Part shown: one piece after another, positions 45,421 to 58,700 of the stretch
Numbering within the stretch: the stretch's first letter is position 1
How the letters are laid out: the number at the start of each line of letters is the position of its first letter
Assembly: GCA_026686845.1 (NCBI GenBank)
Contig: JAIVEN010000028.1
Location: 2,309,001 to 2,373,000, forward strand
Source: Adenanthera pavonina
Taxonomy: Eukaryota > Streptophyta > Magnoliopsida > Fabales > Fabaceae
Reading direction: 5' to 3'
DNA length: 64,000 nt
Position numbers and translations under genes: made by a program
Notes under the pieces: model-generated
Told to the model about the DNA's origin: nothing
The model's input: the letters and a program-made list of their open reading frames with translations, nothing else
The model's database searches: none

Positions 45421-47310
45421 AATCATTATCTTAGTACCGTTCTCTTCCATTTTTATTATCATAAAAAATAACTAGTCTGTAGAGAGTGTTAGTAATGCTC
45501 CAGATTTTCTCCCCCTTTTGTTATTATCTAGGTGGTGGTTATATTATATTGTCATAATGTTATCATGTCCAAGTATTATCAAATCTAAATGATATAATAT
45601 TTTCTCTAACGTAATTTTTTTTTATTAACAAAACTCAGACTCAAGATCTTATTTGAGGGTTGTTGAGTTCTTATCATTCAATCCAATTGCCACTGGTAGA
45701 ATAAGAAAAGTGTTCTAAAAACTAAGTTAGACCGGCTGGTCAAACTGAAAAATCATTGAATCGGCTATTGATCTAATCCAAAAAAATGAGCAAAACTAGC
45801 ATGTAATAGAATTGGTCAAAAATTAGTTAAATCAATTAAAAACTGGCAAAACTGGCGGTCCTCCGGACCAAACCTGTTTGCATTTCTCAGACCAAAAAAT
45901 GATTATGAAAACTGAAAATGAGAAGGAGATGCTGTGAGAAAACAAGAAAGATCAAAGAAAAGGAGTGAAAACAGACACAGAGAAAACATCTTTTATGAAA
46001 TTTCAAAATGAGAAGAAGATGATACAAACTAACATGGTCTCATCTTCACTAGCAAGATTCACGGATATGTACGCGGGGCTAAAATAGATCTGTGACAGAA
46101 AAGAGTACGAGAAGGCCAAACTCCTCATCTTCTATTGTCCACATGAAGAATGAAGAAGCAGAGGATTCTAGTAAAAAAGGAGCAGAAACGTGATTAGAAC
46201 TTGGCAGATGTGACTGCACAGTTACCTACATGAGACTAAGCAAGCCTGGGTTGGCCGCCAATGATATGTCAGTTTTCAACAATTTTTTACATAAAAATTT
46301 AAGCAATATTGTGAAGAAAGTTTCCCTCTACTTCTCTCAAACAACATTCCATTTCTTTCTCTAAATAACAATGCATCATTTCTTTTTTCCTTTTTTTAAT
46401 TAAATGGAATCAATTAATCAAAAATAGCTGTATAGCACAATGCGGCGTCATTTCTTTGACAACGTGTCAAAGTAATAAGTCTAAAGCCTCTTTCCAATTT
46501 CTTTTACAACCTGCTGAACTACTATATTTTTTTAAAACATTAATTAATTATGATATTTGACCTTTTCAAAATTAACATCAGATGACTGTCAACCTTCAAC
46601 CACCGTGGCACTCATTCTAAAATTGAGTTTTTTCCTTTTTTCAATCTTTATTATTTATTAGTGTTTTAATTAATATAAATATGAATGAGACAAGTATATA
46701 TAAGTATTTTTGTTTGCTAAACAGTATATGTAAGTATTTTAGTATTGTTAATTTTTTATATCTCATATAACATTTCAATATATAAAATTATTTATAATCT
46801 AGCTTAAATATAGTAACTTTCAAAAGTGTTTGATAATGATAATAAAGATTCATGTACTTGATTTCATCTAACCTTTTTTTTTTTTATGTGATACGCATAG
46901 AATATAAAACCTATGAAGCATTGATACTTCAAAAAATAGACACATCTATATTCAATACATGAGATGATACTTATACCGTACTTATGCATACTTATCCATC
47001 TGTACCACTTTGTACCCATCTATATCACTTCAAATTTTTATATTAAAATAAGACTATTTGAAATTATTATAAATATTTTATGGTTTATTTTTACATTTAT
47101 ACTATACTTTTAAGAATATTTAATACCCATTTTTATCTTAATAGGTAAATCTATTAATTATACATATAAATAATATTATATATGCATAAATATCTCTCGC
47201 ACCCGTATTCTAAAATTTTGAAAATTGCTATATCTTTTGTATTATGCCGTATTATATCTGATACACATATCCGTATCGGTTCTCCATAACACAAAACCAT
47301 CATGTAATAG
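45421..47310. other. AT-rich spacer
   Basis: No gene seen. Composition is AT-rich with scattered poly(A)/poly(T) runs. Confidence 0.4.
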
Positions 47311-47329
47311 AAAATCATGTCAATTACCC

Positions 47330-47600
47330 TCCTCATTAATCTTGCAAAATCAAAATCCAAGACTTTCTCCATTAAAGATATTATCAATAAATGTTCTCGA
47401 TTAAAGATAATATCAATAAATGAGAATTATTAGCTTTTTCTTTTTCACTCATTTGACTAGATTAATTAATTACATTTGATTTCCCAAAAAGGGATCTCTT
47501 TGATATGTAAAGACTCATTACCATAAAATATGAAAAATATATTTTTCAAAGACAATAATTAAAATTTAATTTTGTAATAATCAAAAATCAATTTCTCAAA
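47330..47600. repeat. SOT-promoter-like dispersed repeat, copy 2
   Basis: It contains CAAAATCAAAATCCAAGACTTTCTCCATTA and an internal short duplication (AAAGATA.TATCAATAAATG twice), followed by the CACTCATTTGACTAGATTAATTAATTACATTTGATTTCC section. Confidence 0.65.
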
Positions 47601-47984
47601 ACCATGGGGCCAACCATATCTCCTCTTTTTTATTTGATGCATCTCAACAATATGTAAATCAAGGTAAGATAGTAAAGATAAGAGCTTTCCCTAAATATGA
47701 CAAGTTTTAACCAGCAAAAGCTTTCAATAAGTTGAGACAATGCTCCCCTTAATTGGTTGTTTATCGTTCTTATTCGTGGATTAATGTTAGTATATACCAT
47801 TTACCCCCACTTTTGTTTTAATAAAAATATCATATCTCCTGCAAAGTGATAGCAACGGTAATAAAATAACAAATATACAACGAAATAAGAAAAGAACTCA
47901 CACGAGTGTTATTAAATATTCCACAATTTTCTCTCCCATTTTGGTATTATCAAAAATTTGGTCATACCATAAAAATAATGAGCA

Positions 47985-48490
47985 TAATAAGACAAGATAT
48001 AGTGCAAATCATGTCCATTACTCTCCTCAATCCTATAAAATCAAAATCCAAGACTTTCTCTAATTAACAATAAACAATAATTATAAGATTTTCTTTATTT
48101 TCACTCATTTGACCAAGTTAATTAGTTATATTTAATTTCCAAGAGAAATCTTACATATTTGAAAAATCATTATTATCATATCTCAAATTATTTTCTTTAA
48201 AAGATAATAATTATAAAATTTAATCAATTGTCCTTGTTTTGCTTCGGGCATTCGTTAACTTTGTTCGTCTCTTTTGTTTTCTGTTGCTTTATTTCGTTTT
48301 TTCCCCCTTTATTGAGCTATTGTCATTTCGTTGAGTTGGATGGATAAATTTCTTTTGAGCCAAAAAAACCAAAAAAAATCAGCATTGATGTGGCACTTAT
48401 TGAGGGAAAGATCCCAAGACTTTAATTTTTCCATTGCTCTCCAACATTATATAAAGTCATCAACAATTTCACTACCTTCACCTTATCATT
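47985..48490 (+). promoter_or_regulatory. SOT-3 upstream region (repeat copy 3 plus promoter)
   Basis: It starts with the same repeat (TCCTATAAAATCAAAATCCAAGACTTTC) and continues into the proximal promoter with ATTGATGTGGCACTTATTGAGGG and a TATATAAA box at 48448-48455, 78 bp before the start codon. TTTGAC-type strings (W-box core) occur in the shared part. Confidence 0.6.
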
Positions 48491-48532
48491 GATCTAATTG
48501 TTCTCTCTGTACTTTCCACACTATATATAATC

Positions 48533-49570
48533 ATGGCAACAGAAAACTCTAATCCCTCTGGTCTTACCATTCTTCCCAGCTACCATCAAGAAGCCAATGA
48601 ATACCTATCTCAGGAATGCCAAGCTCTCGTTGCCACCATGCCCACCGAATCGGATAAGTTCGCAACCCAGTACTGCCAATACCAAGGCTTCTGGTACCCC
48701 AAGATGCTAATGCAAGGAGTCCTCAACTGTCAGAATCACTTCCGAGCTCATGATTCTGACATCCTCTTGGTCACATCACCCAAATCTGGCACTACTTGGC
48801 TCAAAGCCCTCATTTTTGCCATCATCAACCGCAAGACTCATTATCCCAGCCCAATCCCAGATCCGAACCAAACTGGTCACCCTCACCCTCTCCTCATTAC
48901 AAACCCTCATGTTCTCGTGCCCTTCTTGGAGGTCCACCTATACCTTACAAAAAACAACCCAAATCTGAGCTCCTTTTCATCACCCAGGATCTTCGCAAGC
49001 CATCTCCCATACATTTCATTGCCGGAGTCCGCGAAGCAATCAAGTTGTAAGATAGTGTACTTATGCAGAAATCCTAAAGACATGTTCGTCTCACTCTGGC
49101 AATTCATGAATAGATTTAAACCTGAAAACCAAGGGTTTAATTCGATCGAGGATTCCTTTGAGGACTTTTGCCGTGGAGTGAGCATTTATGGGCCATTTTG
49201 GGACCACATGTTGGGGTACTACAAGGAGAGTTTAGAGAGGTCAGGGAAGATAATATTCTTGAGATTTGAGGATCTGAAGAAGGAGCCAATTAGGACTTTG
49301 AAGGACCTAGCTGACTTTATAAGATATGGATTTTCTGAGGAGGAGGAAAATGGTGGTGTTGTGGGTGATATATTGGAGCTTTGTAGTTTTGAGAATTTGA
49401 GCAATCTAGAAGTGAATAAAAATGGAAATTCATCTTCTGGAATAAAGAATGAGCTTTACTTTAGACGTGGGGAAGTGGGAGATTGGAAGAATTTTCTCAC
49501 ATTTGACATGGTCGAACGGCTTAATGCTATCACTCAAGAGAAGCTGGAGAAACACGGTTTGAAGTTTTAG
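48533..49570 (+). CDS. Cytosolic sulfotransferase SOT-3, intact (345 aa)
   Basis: Complete, single-exon member of the plant PAPS-dependent soluble sulfotransferase family, of usual length. Motifs: TSPKSGTTWLKAL (81-93, phosphosulfate loop with Lys84), SHLPY with the likely catalytic His157, RNPKDMFVS (Arg179, Ser187, 3'-phosphate), DFCRGVSIYGPFWDH (211-225, plant region III) and FRRGEVGDWKN (310-320, adenine/phosphate motif). No signal or membrane segment, so cytosolic. The start is fixed by the match to SOT-2 (MA.ENS). Substrates of plant SOTs include flavonols, brassinosteroids, hydroxyjasmonate and desulfoglucosinolates; the sequence alone does not choose between them. Of the three copies here it is the only one with the full region III and is thus the best candidate for an active enzyme. 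Confidence 0.95.
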   Translation: MATENSNPSGLTILPSYHQEANEYLSQECQALVATMPTESDKFATQYCQYQGFWYPKMLMQGVLNCQNHFRAHDSDILLVTSPKSGTTWLKALIFAIINRKTHYPSPIPDPNQTGHPHPLLITNPHVLVPFLEVHLYLTKNNPNLSSFSSPRIFASHLPYISLPESAKQSSCKIVYLCRNPKDMFVSLWQFMNRFKPENQGFNSIEDSFEDFCRGVSIYGPFWDHMLGYYKESLERSGKIIFLRFEDLKKEPIRTLKDLADFIRYGFSEEEENGGVVGDILELCSFENLSNLEVNKNGNSSSGIKNELYFRRGEVGDWKNFLTFDMVERLNAITQEKLEKHGLKF

Positions 49571-50970
49571 ACCCATACAGATTTGTTCGAACGTATGGTG
49601 TTCCAGAAACGACAAAGTGGTAAACTAAAAATTTCAAACTATTTATTTTTACATTAGATAAAAAAAATTAAAATATTTAAATCAGATCAATAATTAACAT
49701 GTAAGCAAGGCAGTATACTTGCCTCCTTTTATCCCGTGTCTCTCCTCGACATAACTAAATTGGGGTATACTAGAATTTCTTCTCGGGTGATCGATTATTA
49801 CTGTGTTTATCTATAAATAATGTTTTCTATAGGGTTACGTGTGTTTCTGAGCTCCGAAGTTGTAGCTGATTTTATATGGTAAACTTATCTTCATGGAGGA
49901 TTCTTCTGTGGCGTCAAACTGAACTGGGAACATGAAGAAGCATCGATTATGTAGGAGAGCAAGCTTGGAGCGTAATATTTTTCAGATGAGACATCTTATT
50001 TGATTAATGCATTTCATGAGAGATAATAATGTTTTGGCTTCTGATTTATGAAATTTATAGCAAGTCTCGCTATTGGAAATCATAGATATATATTATAAAT
50101 TTACATAGAATTTCAAAAATATAATTATAAAATGATGATGATGATGATGATGACAGTTGTTATTGTTGCTGCCTTCTCCTCCTCCTTTTTTTTTCTGCTG
50201 TCAAAACTATAAATATTTATTGTGTGTTCTAAATTTTACAAAGCTGAGTGTGTGTGTGTATATATATATATATTAAATAAAGATTATAATGCATGATTTT
50301 TTATTTTATTTAAATTAATTTTTAAAGGTTAAAACTTACAATTTCAGTTTAATTGTTAAATCGATTTATCATATTTCAAAAAAAAATTAATATCCTTTTC
50401 TTTTTCAGTGATATGTAGCATTTCCACCAATAACAAAGACCAATCTCTCTCAAAAAAATTGAGGGCAAATATAAAATTTCTAAGATTTCTCCAATTAAAT
50501 TTGATTCATGAGTAAGGATTTTGAGTTATCTTGTATCTGACCTTACTGGTCATAACAGCATTTAACTCCACTTTTAACCTTTCATTTATTAGATAAACGA
50601 ATTAGGTATTATGAGGGCAACTCATTATGTTCGTCTATCACTCATTTTTCTCTGTTCTGCCTTGCTTGCTCTCTTCAGTTGGCTATATAACTCAATCTCA
50701 TTACTCGATATACTAACTTTACAATCCCCTCTAACATTTGCCCAATATAAGGATGATGAGCTTCACAATCCCCGATAAAAACAATAGCATTTTATATACT
50801 TGATATACTGACTTTACACATTCTGGTCATCTTGTACTATCCAGCTATAAATTTGAAAAAAAAGAGAACTAACCAAAACAATAATTGAAATCAAATGAAA
50901 TGAAATGTAGCAAAGGGTCTCCACCAAAGCACCCGCAACTATTGGTTGCGCGGTGAGTTGTTAGCTTAGC
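49571..50970. other. 3' flank of SOT-3 and spacer
   Basis: Homologous to the SOT-1 3' flank as far as about 50040, including the unoccupied AATGCA site. Further on are a GAT microsatellite (about 50132-50153) and a TG/TA microsatellite (about 50246-50272). No gene until the J-protein stop codon at 50973. Confidence 0.5.
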
Positions 50971-50972
50971 AT

Positions 50973-53900
50973 TCAGCAACAAGAGGTGGATAACAACTTG
51001 TCCTTCATACGGGAAATGAGCTTGAACTTCTCCTCAGCCTCAACTTGCTCACGAATGTCACATTTTGATACCCTATCTGGATGAAACTTCAGCAACGCCC
51101 GTTTATATGCGGCTTGCACCTGAAATTAATTAACCAATCACCATCAACAGGCTAAATTTTTGAATGAAACACGGCGACATGCTTTCGGTAAATATGCCAA
51201 CTGGCTCACAAAATGATGACAACATATGATGTTAAAGATATAAATTTAACATGACAGCAAAGAGAGCTAAATAATTTCATTTTCTGGAAGAACGCATATT
51301 ATGCAAGAAGTTAATTTCATTGATAAAAGTGGTAAAAATTTATCCTTTGCACAACACGAAACCATCATTAAAAAGCTTCATATAAACACAAACATGACTT
51401 GCCTCGTGTGGCAAAGGGTAAAAGCCTCCTCCCACTTGTATTCCTAAGCAACGTAGTAATGAAGCCATGTCAATGCATGTCATCTCCAGGTCACTGAGCC
51501 CCTTTGTTATTTCGTCCCGCAATTTCTCTTTCATGTTCATATTTTCTTCATCCTGAATTTGGTATAATTTAACAGATTGGCATAAATAATTTGCGATTGC
51601 AATTTGCAAGCATTCCATGACAAGATCATTGTCCATGCAAAGCACAGCACGAGATTGTCATATCAGATAAAGTTAACAAACATTAATGGCAAAAGTTAAC
51701 ATGAGTCCAACCTTCTTTTGTGTCTCTCTCACTTCTTCAACCCGTTCCCTTTGCCTTCTTTGCATGTCCAACGAGCGCATACTTTCAGCCTTTTTCCGTT
51801 TGCGCAACCTCTGTGCCTCCTCTGCCTGTAAAGGCACAAGCACACCTCATTAGAGTTTAAATCATTCAATTACACTGAGATAATGTGATTAACTTGCAAG
51901 AAAAGGCAACACAATAAAACCATGCATAAGCATAATTCAAAAGGGTGTGAAAAGACCATTATTTACTAACACCTAGTTCCGGAAAATACTTGGTAAGGCA
52001 TCAAAACAGCAAGACAGAAGAAACCATACAAATTTCAATTTCGATCACAGAGGGGAAAAAAATAGAAACAGAAAGACTGTGATAGTGATTTAATTAATGA
52101 TTAATGAGTTTGACAACAGAAGAAACTCAACAGCAAAGATGCTCTCTGTAAAGGGAAGATATGCCTGCGTGGAAGTGGATTGAAAGCCAAGGATAACCTC
52201 TGTTAATAAGGAAAGATATACGGTTATAGAAATGAATTGCAATATTACTCTCCTTGACCACTACAGACAATCTTTTCGTCCAGAAGACCTAGCAATTATG
52301 AGGGAGTAAAGACAACTAGGACACTGCTTGTTTATATGACATGATGAGAAGTTTACAAGGATGCGACTAAAGAATAAAGAAAAAATTAAGAATGGGAAAT
52401 TTTTGCATAAAAGGTCACTGGTTGATATCATTTCTAAACCCTAACATTAACTAGAAATTGTCTAAATATTAGTGACTAGAAGTAAGTCCTTTTCGGTACA
52501 TGGAATTTGATATGAGTCGCACTATTCATGACAAATAAATAGTGTAATTTCCTATAGAGTTTATTGGATATATTAATATTTAGGAGAGAACCAACATTTA
52601 CACCAATTAGCCCCTTTTCAATTTGTGAGACCTTTAAGTGCAACTGAAATGCACAAAGACATATACGGGTAACATGCACACTGTAATAATTCATCCAACG
52701 TAGTTGCAGATGCACAGTACCTGGATTTGCAATTGTCTTCGTCTAGCGGCCCAGTCTTCTTCTATTGTTTCTTTATATTCTTCTGTCTCCTTAAGTTTTT
52801 CTCGCTCATTTACTGTTTCTCCCTCATTTGAGTTAGTAACACCATCTGCAACATGCAAGACATCCCTTACATCCGATGGTTTCTCACATTCCGCCAAACA
52901 AGATCTATCCTGCTTATCTTGCAAATTACTGCAAAGTGTATTCATCTGCACAGAGATTACTTCAGAATGAGCTGTCACCTCTACTTCAGAACAATTAGAT
53001 ATTTTTGATTCACCAATTTTTTCCTCAGCTCCCAAACCAGAATTACTATCATGATATTGTTCAGAAACAACCTCACCATGACAAGTATGTGTTTCATCAA
53101 AAGAAGGATAATCAGAATGAGCTACGGTAACATTGTCATCTTTATTCTTCAATGCAGATCCATCAGTGTCCTCTTGTGTTTCACTTGCTTCTACATTCAA
53201 GTCAAAATATTTAGACTCTTTACCACCCACTTCTTTCTCGAACGTTGAATTGCCAGTAACACCAGCAAAATTATGACTTCTATAATTGGTGCAGCAAGAA
53301 AAACCATCTCTTCTATTTACTGGACTTTGGGTATCAGAATTCCGATGTAAGGGATGCATTTCCTCTTTAGACCCAGATCCCGAAAATTCGAATCTCTCTT
53401 GGTCAACTTTCTGATTAGAACCTCCACAAAAATTTTCAGTCCCAAGATTGTCATTAATCCCATTAATATGACAATCACCCATATAAGAGAAAGAAGATAA
53501 ACCAGCTTGATCATAAATAACACGCCGTTTTCTCTTGGCCCAAGCCCTTTCCCATTCTTCACAAACTTCCATAATTTCACAATCTGAAGAATCATTCTCT
53601 GATGACCCACTTTCAAACTCATCTAAACCACAACAACTTCTGCCAGCAGCTTTTGCAGGTGTTGTTTTCCCATTAGTTGGCAAGTTAGATGCAAAAGCCT
53701 TTTCTTTGTTAACATGACAATCATCAACATTCATGCATACACCATTTCTCATATAGCCAGTTTCAGGAGAAAATCTTTCACTTGATGAAGCATCACTATC
53801 CAATTCCCCGCCAAAGTCAGCAATATTCCTAGGATGGTAAGCCTTGCTAATGTCGTCACCATTGTCATCATCATCAATGAAGATAACTCTCTGAAGCGAA

Positions 53901-54112
53901 CCTTTTATGTCTCTTCTTGGCACATTGGAGTCCTGAGACTTCTCCTTGACAAACTCTTCCTCATCTATGATAATGACATCACTAGTTGGATCACTGTTTA
54001 AGTCAATGAAAACATTTATGCATCTCCCTTTCACCCGATTAGAGTTGGCAGTTTTCATCCCCGAACATGTCCGGGGTTGAAAATGCTGTGTAAAGAAGTC
54101 TTTTCCCATCAT
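50973..54112 (-). CDS. J-domain protein (auxilin-like C-terminal J domain), 4 coding exons, 600 aa
   Basis: Exons on the minus strand: 54112-52721, 51825-51712, 51552-51403 and 51119-50973, all joining in frame (464, 38, 50 and 48 codons plus stop). The long first exon is acidic, low-complexity and serine-rich, apparently disordered, with acidic patches such as IDDDDNGDD. Then comes a charged helical, probably coiled-coil stretch (AARRRQLQIQ/AEEAQRLRKRKKAE), and at the end YKRALLKFHPDR with the HPD tripeptide that stimulates Hsp70 ATPase, followed by EAEEKFKLISRMKDKLL. The J domain being C-terminal, as in auxilin-like plant proteins, suggests it recruits Hsp70 to a specific client or complex, which I cannot name. 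The basic cluster RKRKK could be a nuclear signal. The ATG is the first in frame and is preceded by an acceptor. Confidence 0.9.
51120..51402 (-). other. GC-AG intron in J-domain gene
   Basis: The exon ends CACGAG and the intron starts GCAAGT, the standard GC-donor context (AG before GCAAGT), and ends TTTCAG. Only this junction keeps the frame (PLPHE to VQAAYKR). A GT four bases further in would shift it. Confidence 0.8.
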
Positions 54113-54118
54113 TTATCT

Positions 54119-55362
54119 CTGTTAAGAAATAAACAAACATAAATAATATTCAATGATAGGAACTTGGAAGAAAAAAAGATGAATAACTTGAAGAGAAGGA
54201 AAGAGATACACATCAAAACTTAATCAAATAAAAAAATCGATGTAGAACACTGAAGGGGTCAATGCAGAATGCGTATGTATAAAACCATGTACTTTTAAGA
54301 CGATTTCTAGAGAATACTATTCATATTTATTATTTGCCGCATTAGTCCAACAAAGTAAAAACAAATACAAACAAATAAAAAATAAATGAAAACTTGTTGT
54401 GTCCACTTCCAACCACCACAAATCAGACGACAGTTTCCATATTCATTTGTCCAGACTTTAAAAATGTCCATCACATTAGACAACAACCATACTTCATCCA
54501 CGTCCCTTTGATTGGTCACTATCCTCATTTGTAATATATTTTTTAAAATACAAAATATGTTAAAGTAAAGTCAGCTTAAAATGTGTAATCAAAGCTATTT
54601 TACCTTTTCCATAAGACCATAACCCTGTTAACCTATTATTACCTAAATTACATGGCAGCAAAGATGAGCAATAGGCTCATTTATCAATCACATTTTTCTA
54701 TTGGATTTTATTCTCAAAGCATTAAAAAAAAAAAAAACTGAAACGGAGGGCAAAGGCCTTCATATCACAACTGTCATGGAATAAAGTGTTTTGTGTAATT
54801 TTTTAATGTTAATTATAGATAATTTAATAATAAGAGAATCAATAAATAAATTTTATTTAATTAAGAATTAAAGAAATAAATAAATAAATAAATATAAGAA
54901 GAGAATGAAAAGAAGGGGGAAAATGTCACCCAAGAAACTTTCTCTAAATACGACTGTAGACCGAAATTAAAACCACCTTATGAAACAAGAAACAACCGCC
55001 TAGAATTATCACCCAGACTATGATACGACATCAGAATCAAACAAACCATTAGCCAAATTCATTAACTCACTCGTAATTAAGGAATTGCAAGAATCCTTTC
55101 AAACAAAATCACAAATAAATGAGAAACCACAACCTATTACACCAACCACCACGGCAAAAGGGAATAGAACGAAGCCTATTCAGATGAACAAACGAATCAC
55201 GAACACAATTCCAACCGAAACACAGACCCAATTCAATAAACCACACAATAATCTCAAGAAACATCAATAATCGCACCGTATCATACATCAGAAATTCAGA
55301 ACTGCAAAGAGATTAAAGCATATATCAAATGGAGACCACAAGAATCGAAAAAGATCCCAACC
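54119..55362 (-). other. Probable 5' UTR intron of J-domain gene
   Basis: An acceptor (TTAACAG) lies seven bases before the ATG, and a candidate donor AAAGAG/GTTGGG lies at about 55362. The exon before it would run from about 55363 to 55600. The donor is inferred. Confidence 0.45.
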
Positions 55363-55675
55363 TCTTTATTATAGAACATCAACGAATTCGATTATGCTGT
55401 AAATTCCCTTTGCTCTTTTCCTTCGAGGAGAAGGAAATACAGTTTAAATTGAACCACAGCAGCAGTAAAAGAGGGTCAAGTAGGATTTCTGCGAATTGAA
55501 GCGGAAATTAAGGCGAAAATACAGGAACGATAAAGGATTAAAATTATTTTAAAAAAAATCAAAATTTTGAAATCAGTACCTAAAAAAGAAAGAATCCGTT
55601 GGGTATTTTGGCTTGCGCAGCACGCTGCAAAACACTATTCGTCTTCCGTCGTCGCAGTCCACGACCCCTTGACAA

Positions 55676-55687
55676 AACGACGTCGTT
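55676..55687 (-). promoter_or_regulatory. Palindrome with GACGTC core upstream of J-domain gene
   Basis: AACGACGTCGTT is a perfect 12-bp palindrome with an ACGT core, in a GC-richer patch (55600-55710) that contrasts with AT-rich surroundings. A second small palindrome CAACGTTG lies 20 bp away. The site would be just upstream of the inferred transcription start; a bZIP site is the natural reading. Confidence 0.4.
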
Positions 55688-55719
55688 GCCGGGGAGCAAC
55701 GTTGTTGACTTGCACTATT

Positions 55720-58700
55720 TAAAAAAGATTTAAAAAAAAAACATGTTAAATTTTTAATTTTGTTTTTTAATAATTTTTTTGCTTTTTAAACCTAATTTTT
55801 TTTAAAAATATGATAATTTTTATTAAAAGGAAAAAAATTAAGTTCATAAATATGTCAAGAAAAATGAAAAATTTTGTCTATAAAAAAATAAAAATATTTT
55901 CTTATTAGTTTATCTTAAAAATACAATAATACTAATTTACTAGAGGCTTATTTATAAATAGTATAATAGTCATTTGGTTCGACCAAAAAAATAATAATAA
56001 TAATGCTTCTGATTTTACTGAAACACTTACGCGAAGCTAGTTATATATAATCTTACACTCAGTTACATATAATACTTTTATAATTCTGCAATCATTAATT
56101 GGTTATTCTTATTTAATCTTAAATTATCTTATTTATTTGATAACAAACTAATTATTTTAAAAGAATAGTTACATTAGTGGTCAATAATAAAATAAAGGCT
56201 AAAACATACACTTTAGGCTAGCTACATACAACATCACTAACCTTTAAAAGTTTAAAATTAACACCCTTACCTTTTAAATTTTGACTAACAACTCAAATGC
56301 TAGTAAAATCATAGTTAACTCTAAGAGGATGAATTTTTTTTACAAATTACTCATAAAGGAGAGGAATTGATGTTAAGACTTGGGAGCAGAGAAGAAAAAA
56401 AAAGATACACATAGAGGATAATAACTCAAAATTAAAAAAAAAAAAGACAAAGTTAGAAAAATGTCAAGACTTAATAAAAAGAGTAAAAAAAAATAACTTT
56501 TGGAGATTGATAATGTGTTTATCTTATCTAGTCTAGTGAGTAGAGTTATGTTATAATTGGATGAAACATAAAATAAATATATGTGATGTATTTAATGAAT
56601 ATGAATAAATATGAAATAAAAACAAAAATATCATTAGAAATGATATTATCAAATGTAGAGGGCAATTAATATATATCATACACACATATATATAATATGA
56701 AGAAAAGATAAAAAAAATTTTGTGGGGGCAGTTGCCCCCCATGAGCTTATTCATAGGTCTGCCTCTGAATGATTGCAAGGTTGTTGGAATATGTCTGTCC
56801 ATGGCACCTTTATTAGTAGAATTATCAAAAACAGAAAATGCCAAAGGAAAAGAAAGTATGGTGAAAGTTTGACCAATATGTCTCACTTCCTGAATTATAA
56901 AACAGATACCCCAAATTTGTTGTTCATTACAGAGATGTTTTAGAGCTTGGAAATGATTCGGGACAGAAAGGAAAAGAAAGCAAATGGTAGAAAGGAATGG
57001 GGGAAATCTCTATCTATTGATTTTATAAGAGCTAATGGGGTTGTGATTTGGTGGTGATAGTTGTCAAACATCTATTGTTCTGAGTATTTGAAGTATTTTG
57101 GCAAATTTTATAATATATTACTTGTATTTTTATTCATGTATATCCCTTGCACTCTTCAAATTCAACAATTTCAATGAATTTCTAGGGATGTTTTAAGAAT
57201 GTCGAATGCTTCAACAAAGAGGCCACAGTGACCGAATTGCATTGCAGAAGGAGATGAGGAGGACAACGAAGAGAGAAACTAGGGATTTCTTGAGACAATG
57301 AAGTTATGCATTTTGAGTAAGGGGTAAATACCCAAAATTTCATATCACCATGACACCATCCAAGTGTTCTTGCTTAGGGCATATTTGAGAGTTTAGTATG
57401 GAATGAAATGGAATGGTTATTAATGGAATGAAGTGAAATGGAATAAAATGGAATGAAAATGAACATAATGTTCTATTGTTTGACAATTTTAAAATAAAAA
57501 GAAGCAGTTTCATTTGGTCATTGTTTAAAAATTATTATAAAATTAATGGAATTGAATGGTTCATAACATTTTTTCTCATATTATTCTTATAATTTAATTT
57601 ACATAAAAAGTATAAAATTACTTCAAATTAAAAAGTACAAAATGTTTTTAAGTAAACTTTAAATATTTTTTTCCCAAGTAGCCTCTCTGCAATAAAATTT
57701 TTTTGTTTACTATTCTTTATAAGTATATAAGATTACAATTATAATTTGTTAAAGAAAAATATTATTCACCATTTTTAAATTCAAAGTCCCTAATAGAAAA
57801 TAAAAATAAAAATCCACACGCTATAAAAAGATTGGGAAGATAGTTCAATGTAGTTGAGAGACTAGGAGATAATTCTATACAATAAGGAAAATGAAACTGA
57901 TAAAGAAGATATCAATGATAAATATTATTAAAGATAAATATGTTTTAATATGAATTGGATAATTTTATAAATATAATATAAAATTCAAGTCATTCTATCC
58001 ATGATCCTCCAATTTGATGGGATAATAAAAATTGGATTTTTTATGGTTAAGGATGGCTTAGAAGGCCATCCCTTTCTATTTCATTCTATTATAAAAAAAT
58101 CCATCCGAATAATGATCTACTCCCTTTGGTAACTCTACTCCCTTCCATTCCATTAAAAAAAACTCATAAACAGTATTAATGTGACATGGCATCTACGGTT
58201 AAATTTAACAATGACTTTAAAGGTAAGGGAGCTGATGGTAAAAATTTGAAGGCTAAGGGTGTTCGTTTTGAACTTTTAAAGATTAGGGAAGCTATATGCT
58301 ATTAAGCCAACGTTCAGGGACACTATATATATCTTTTATCCTAAAATAAACAAATTTGTCCAGATGAAAAAAATAAAATAAATTGCCGTAGAAAGATATA
58401 CTCTCTCCAATCCTTTTTATACAATATTTTCAACTAATTCATATAAATTAAAGGAGTTAGTTATATTCTTAAAGTTCTCAAAAAAATTGAATATTCCTTT
58501 TTCTACCCCTATTAATTAAAATAATGCAATCATCATTAAATTAAGCTATAAATCATTATTATATGGGAAATGGTGTAAAAACATATTAAAACATGGACTA
58601 AAAATATTACTAAAATCAAAATTGAGCAATCAAGCTTGAGTCCATCAACGACTCCACTCCTTTGGATAACAATTTATGAGATAAAGAAATAAATGATTAG

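Noticed and set aside
53317..53622. Second minus-strand frame inside the J-protein first exon
   Set aside because: It lies within the 464-codon exon in another frame and has no splice or start support.
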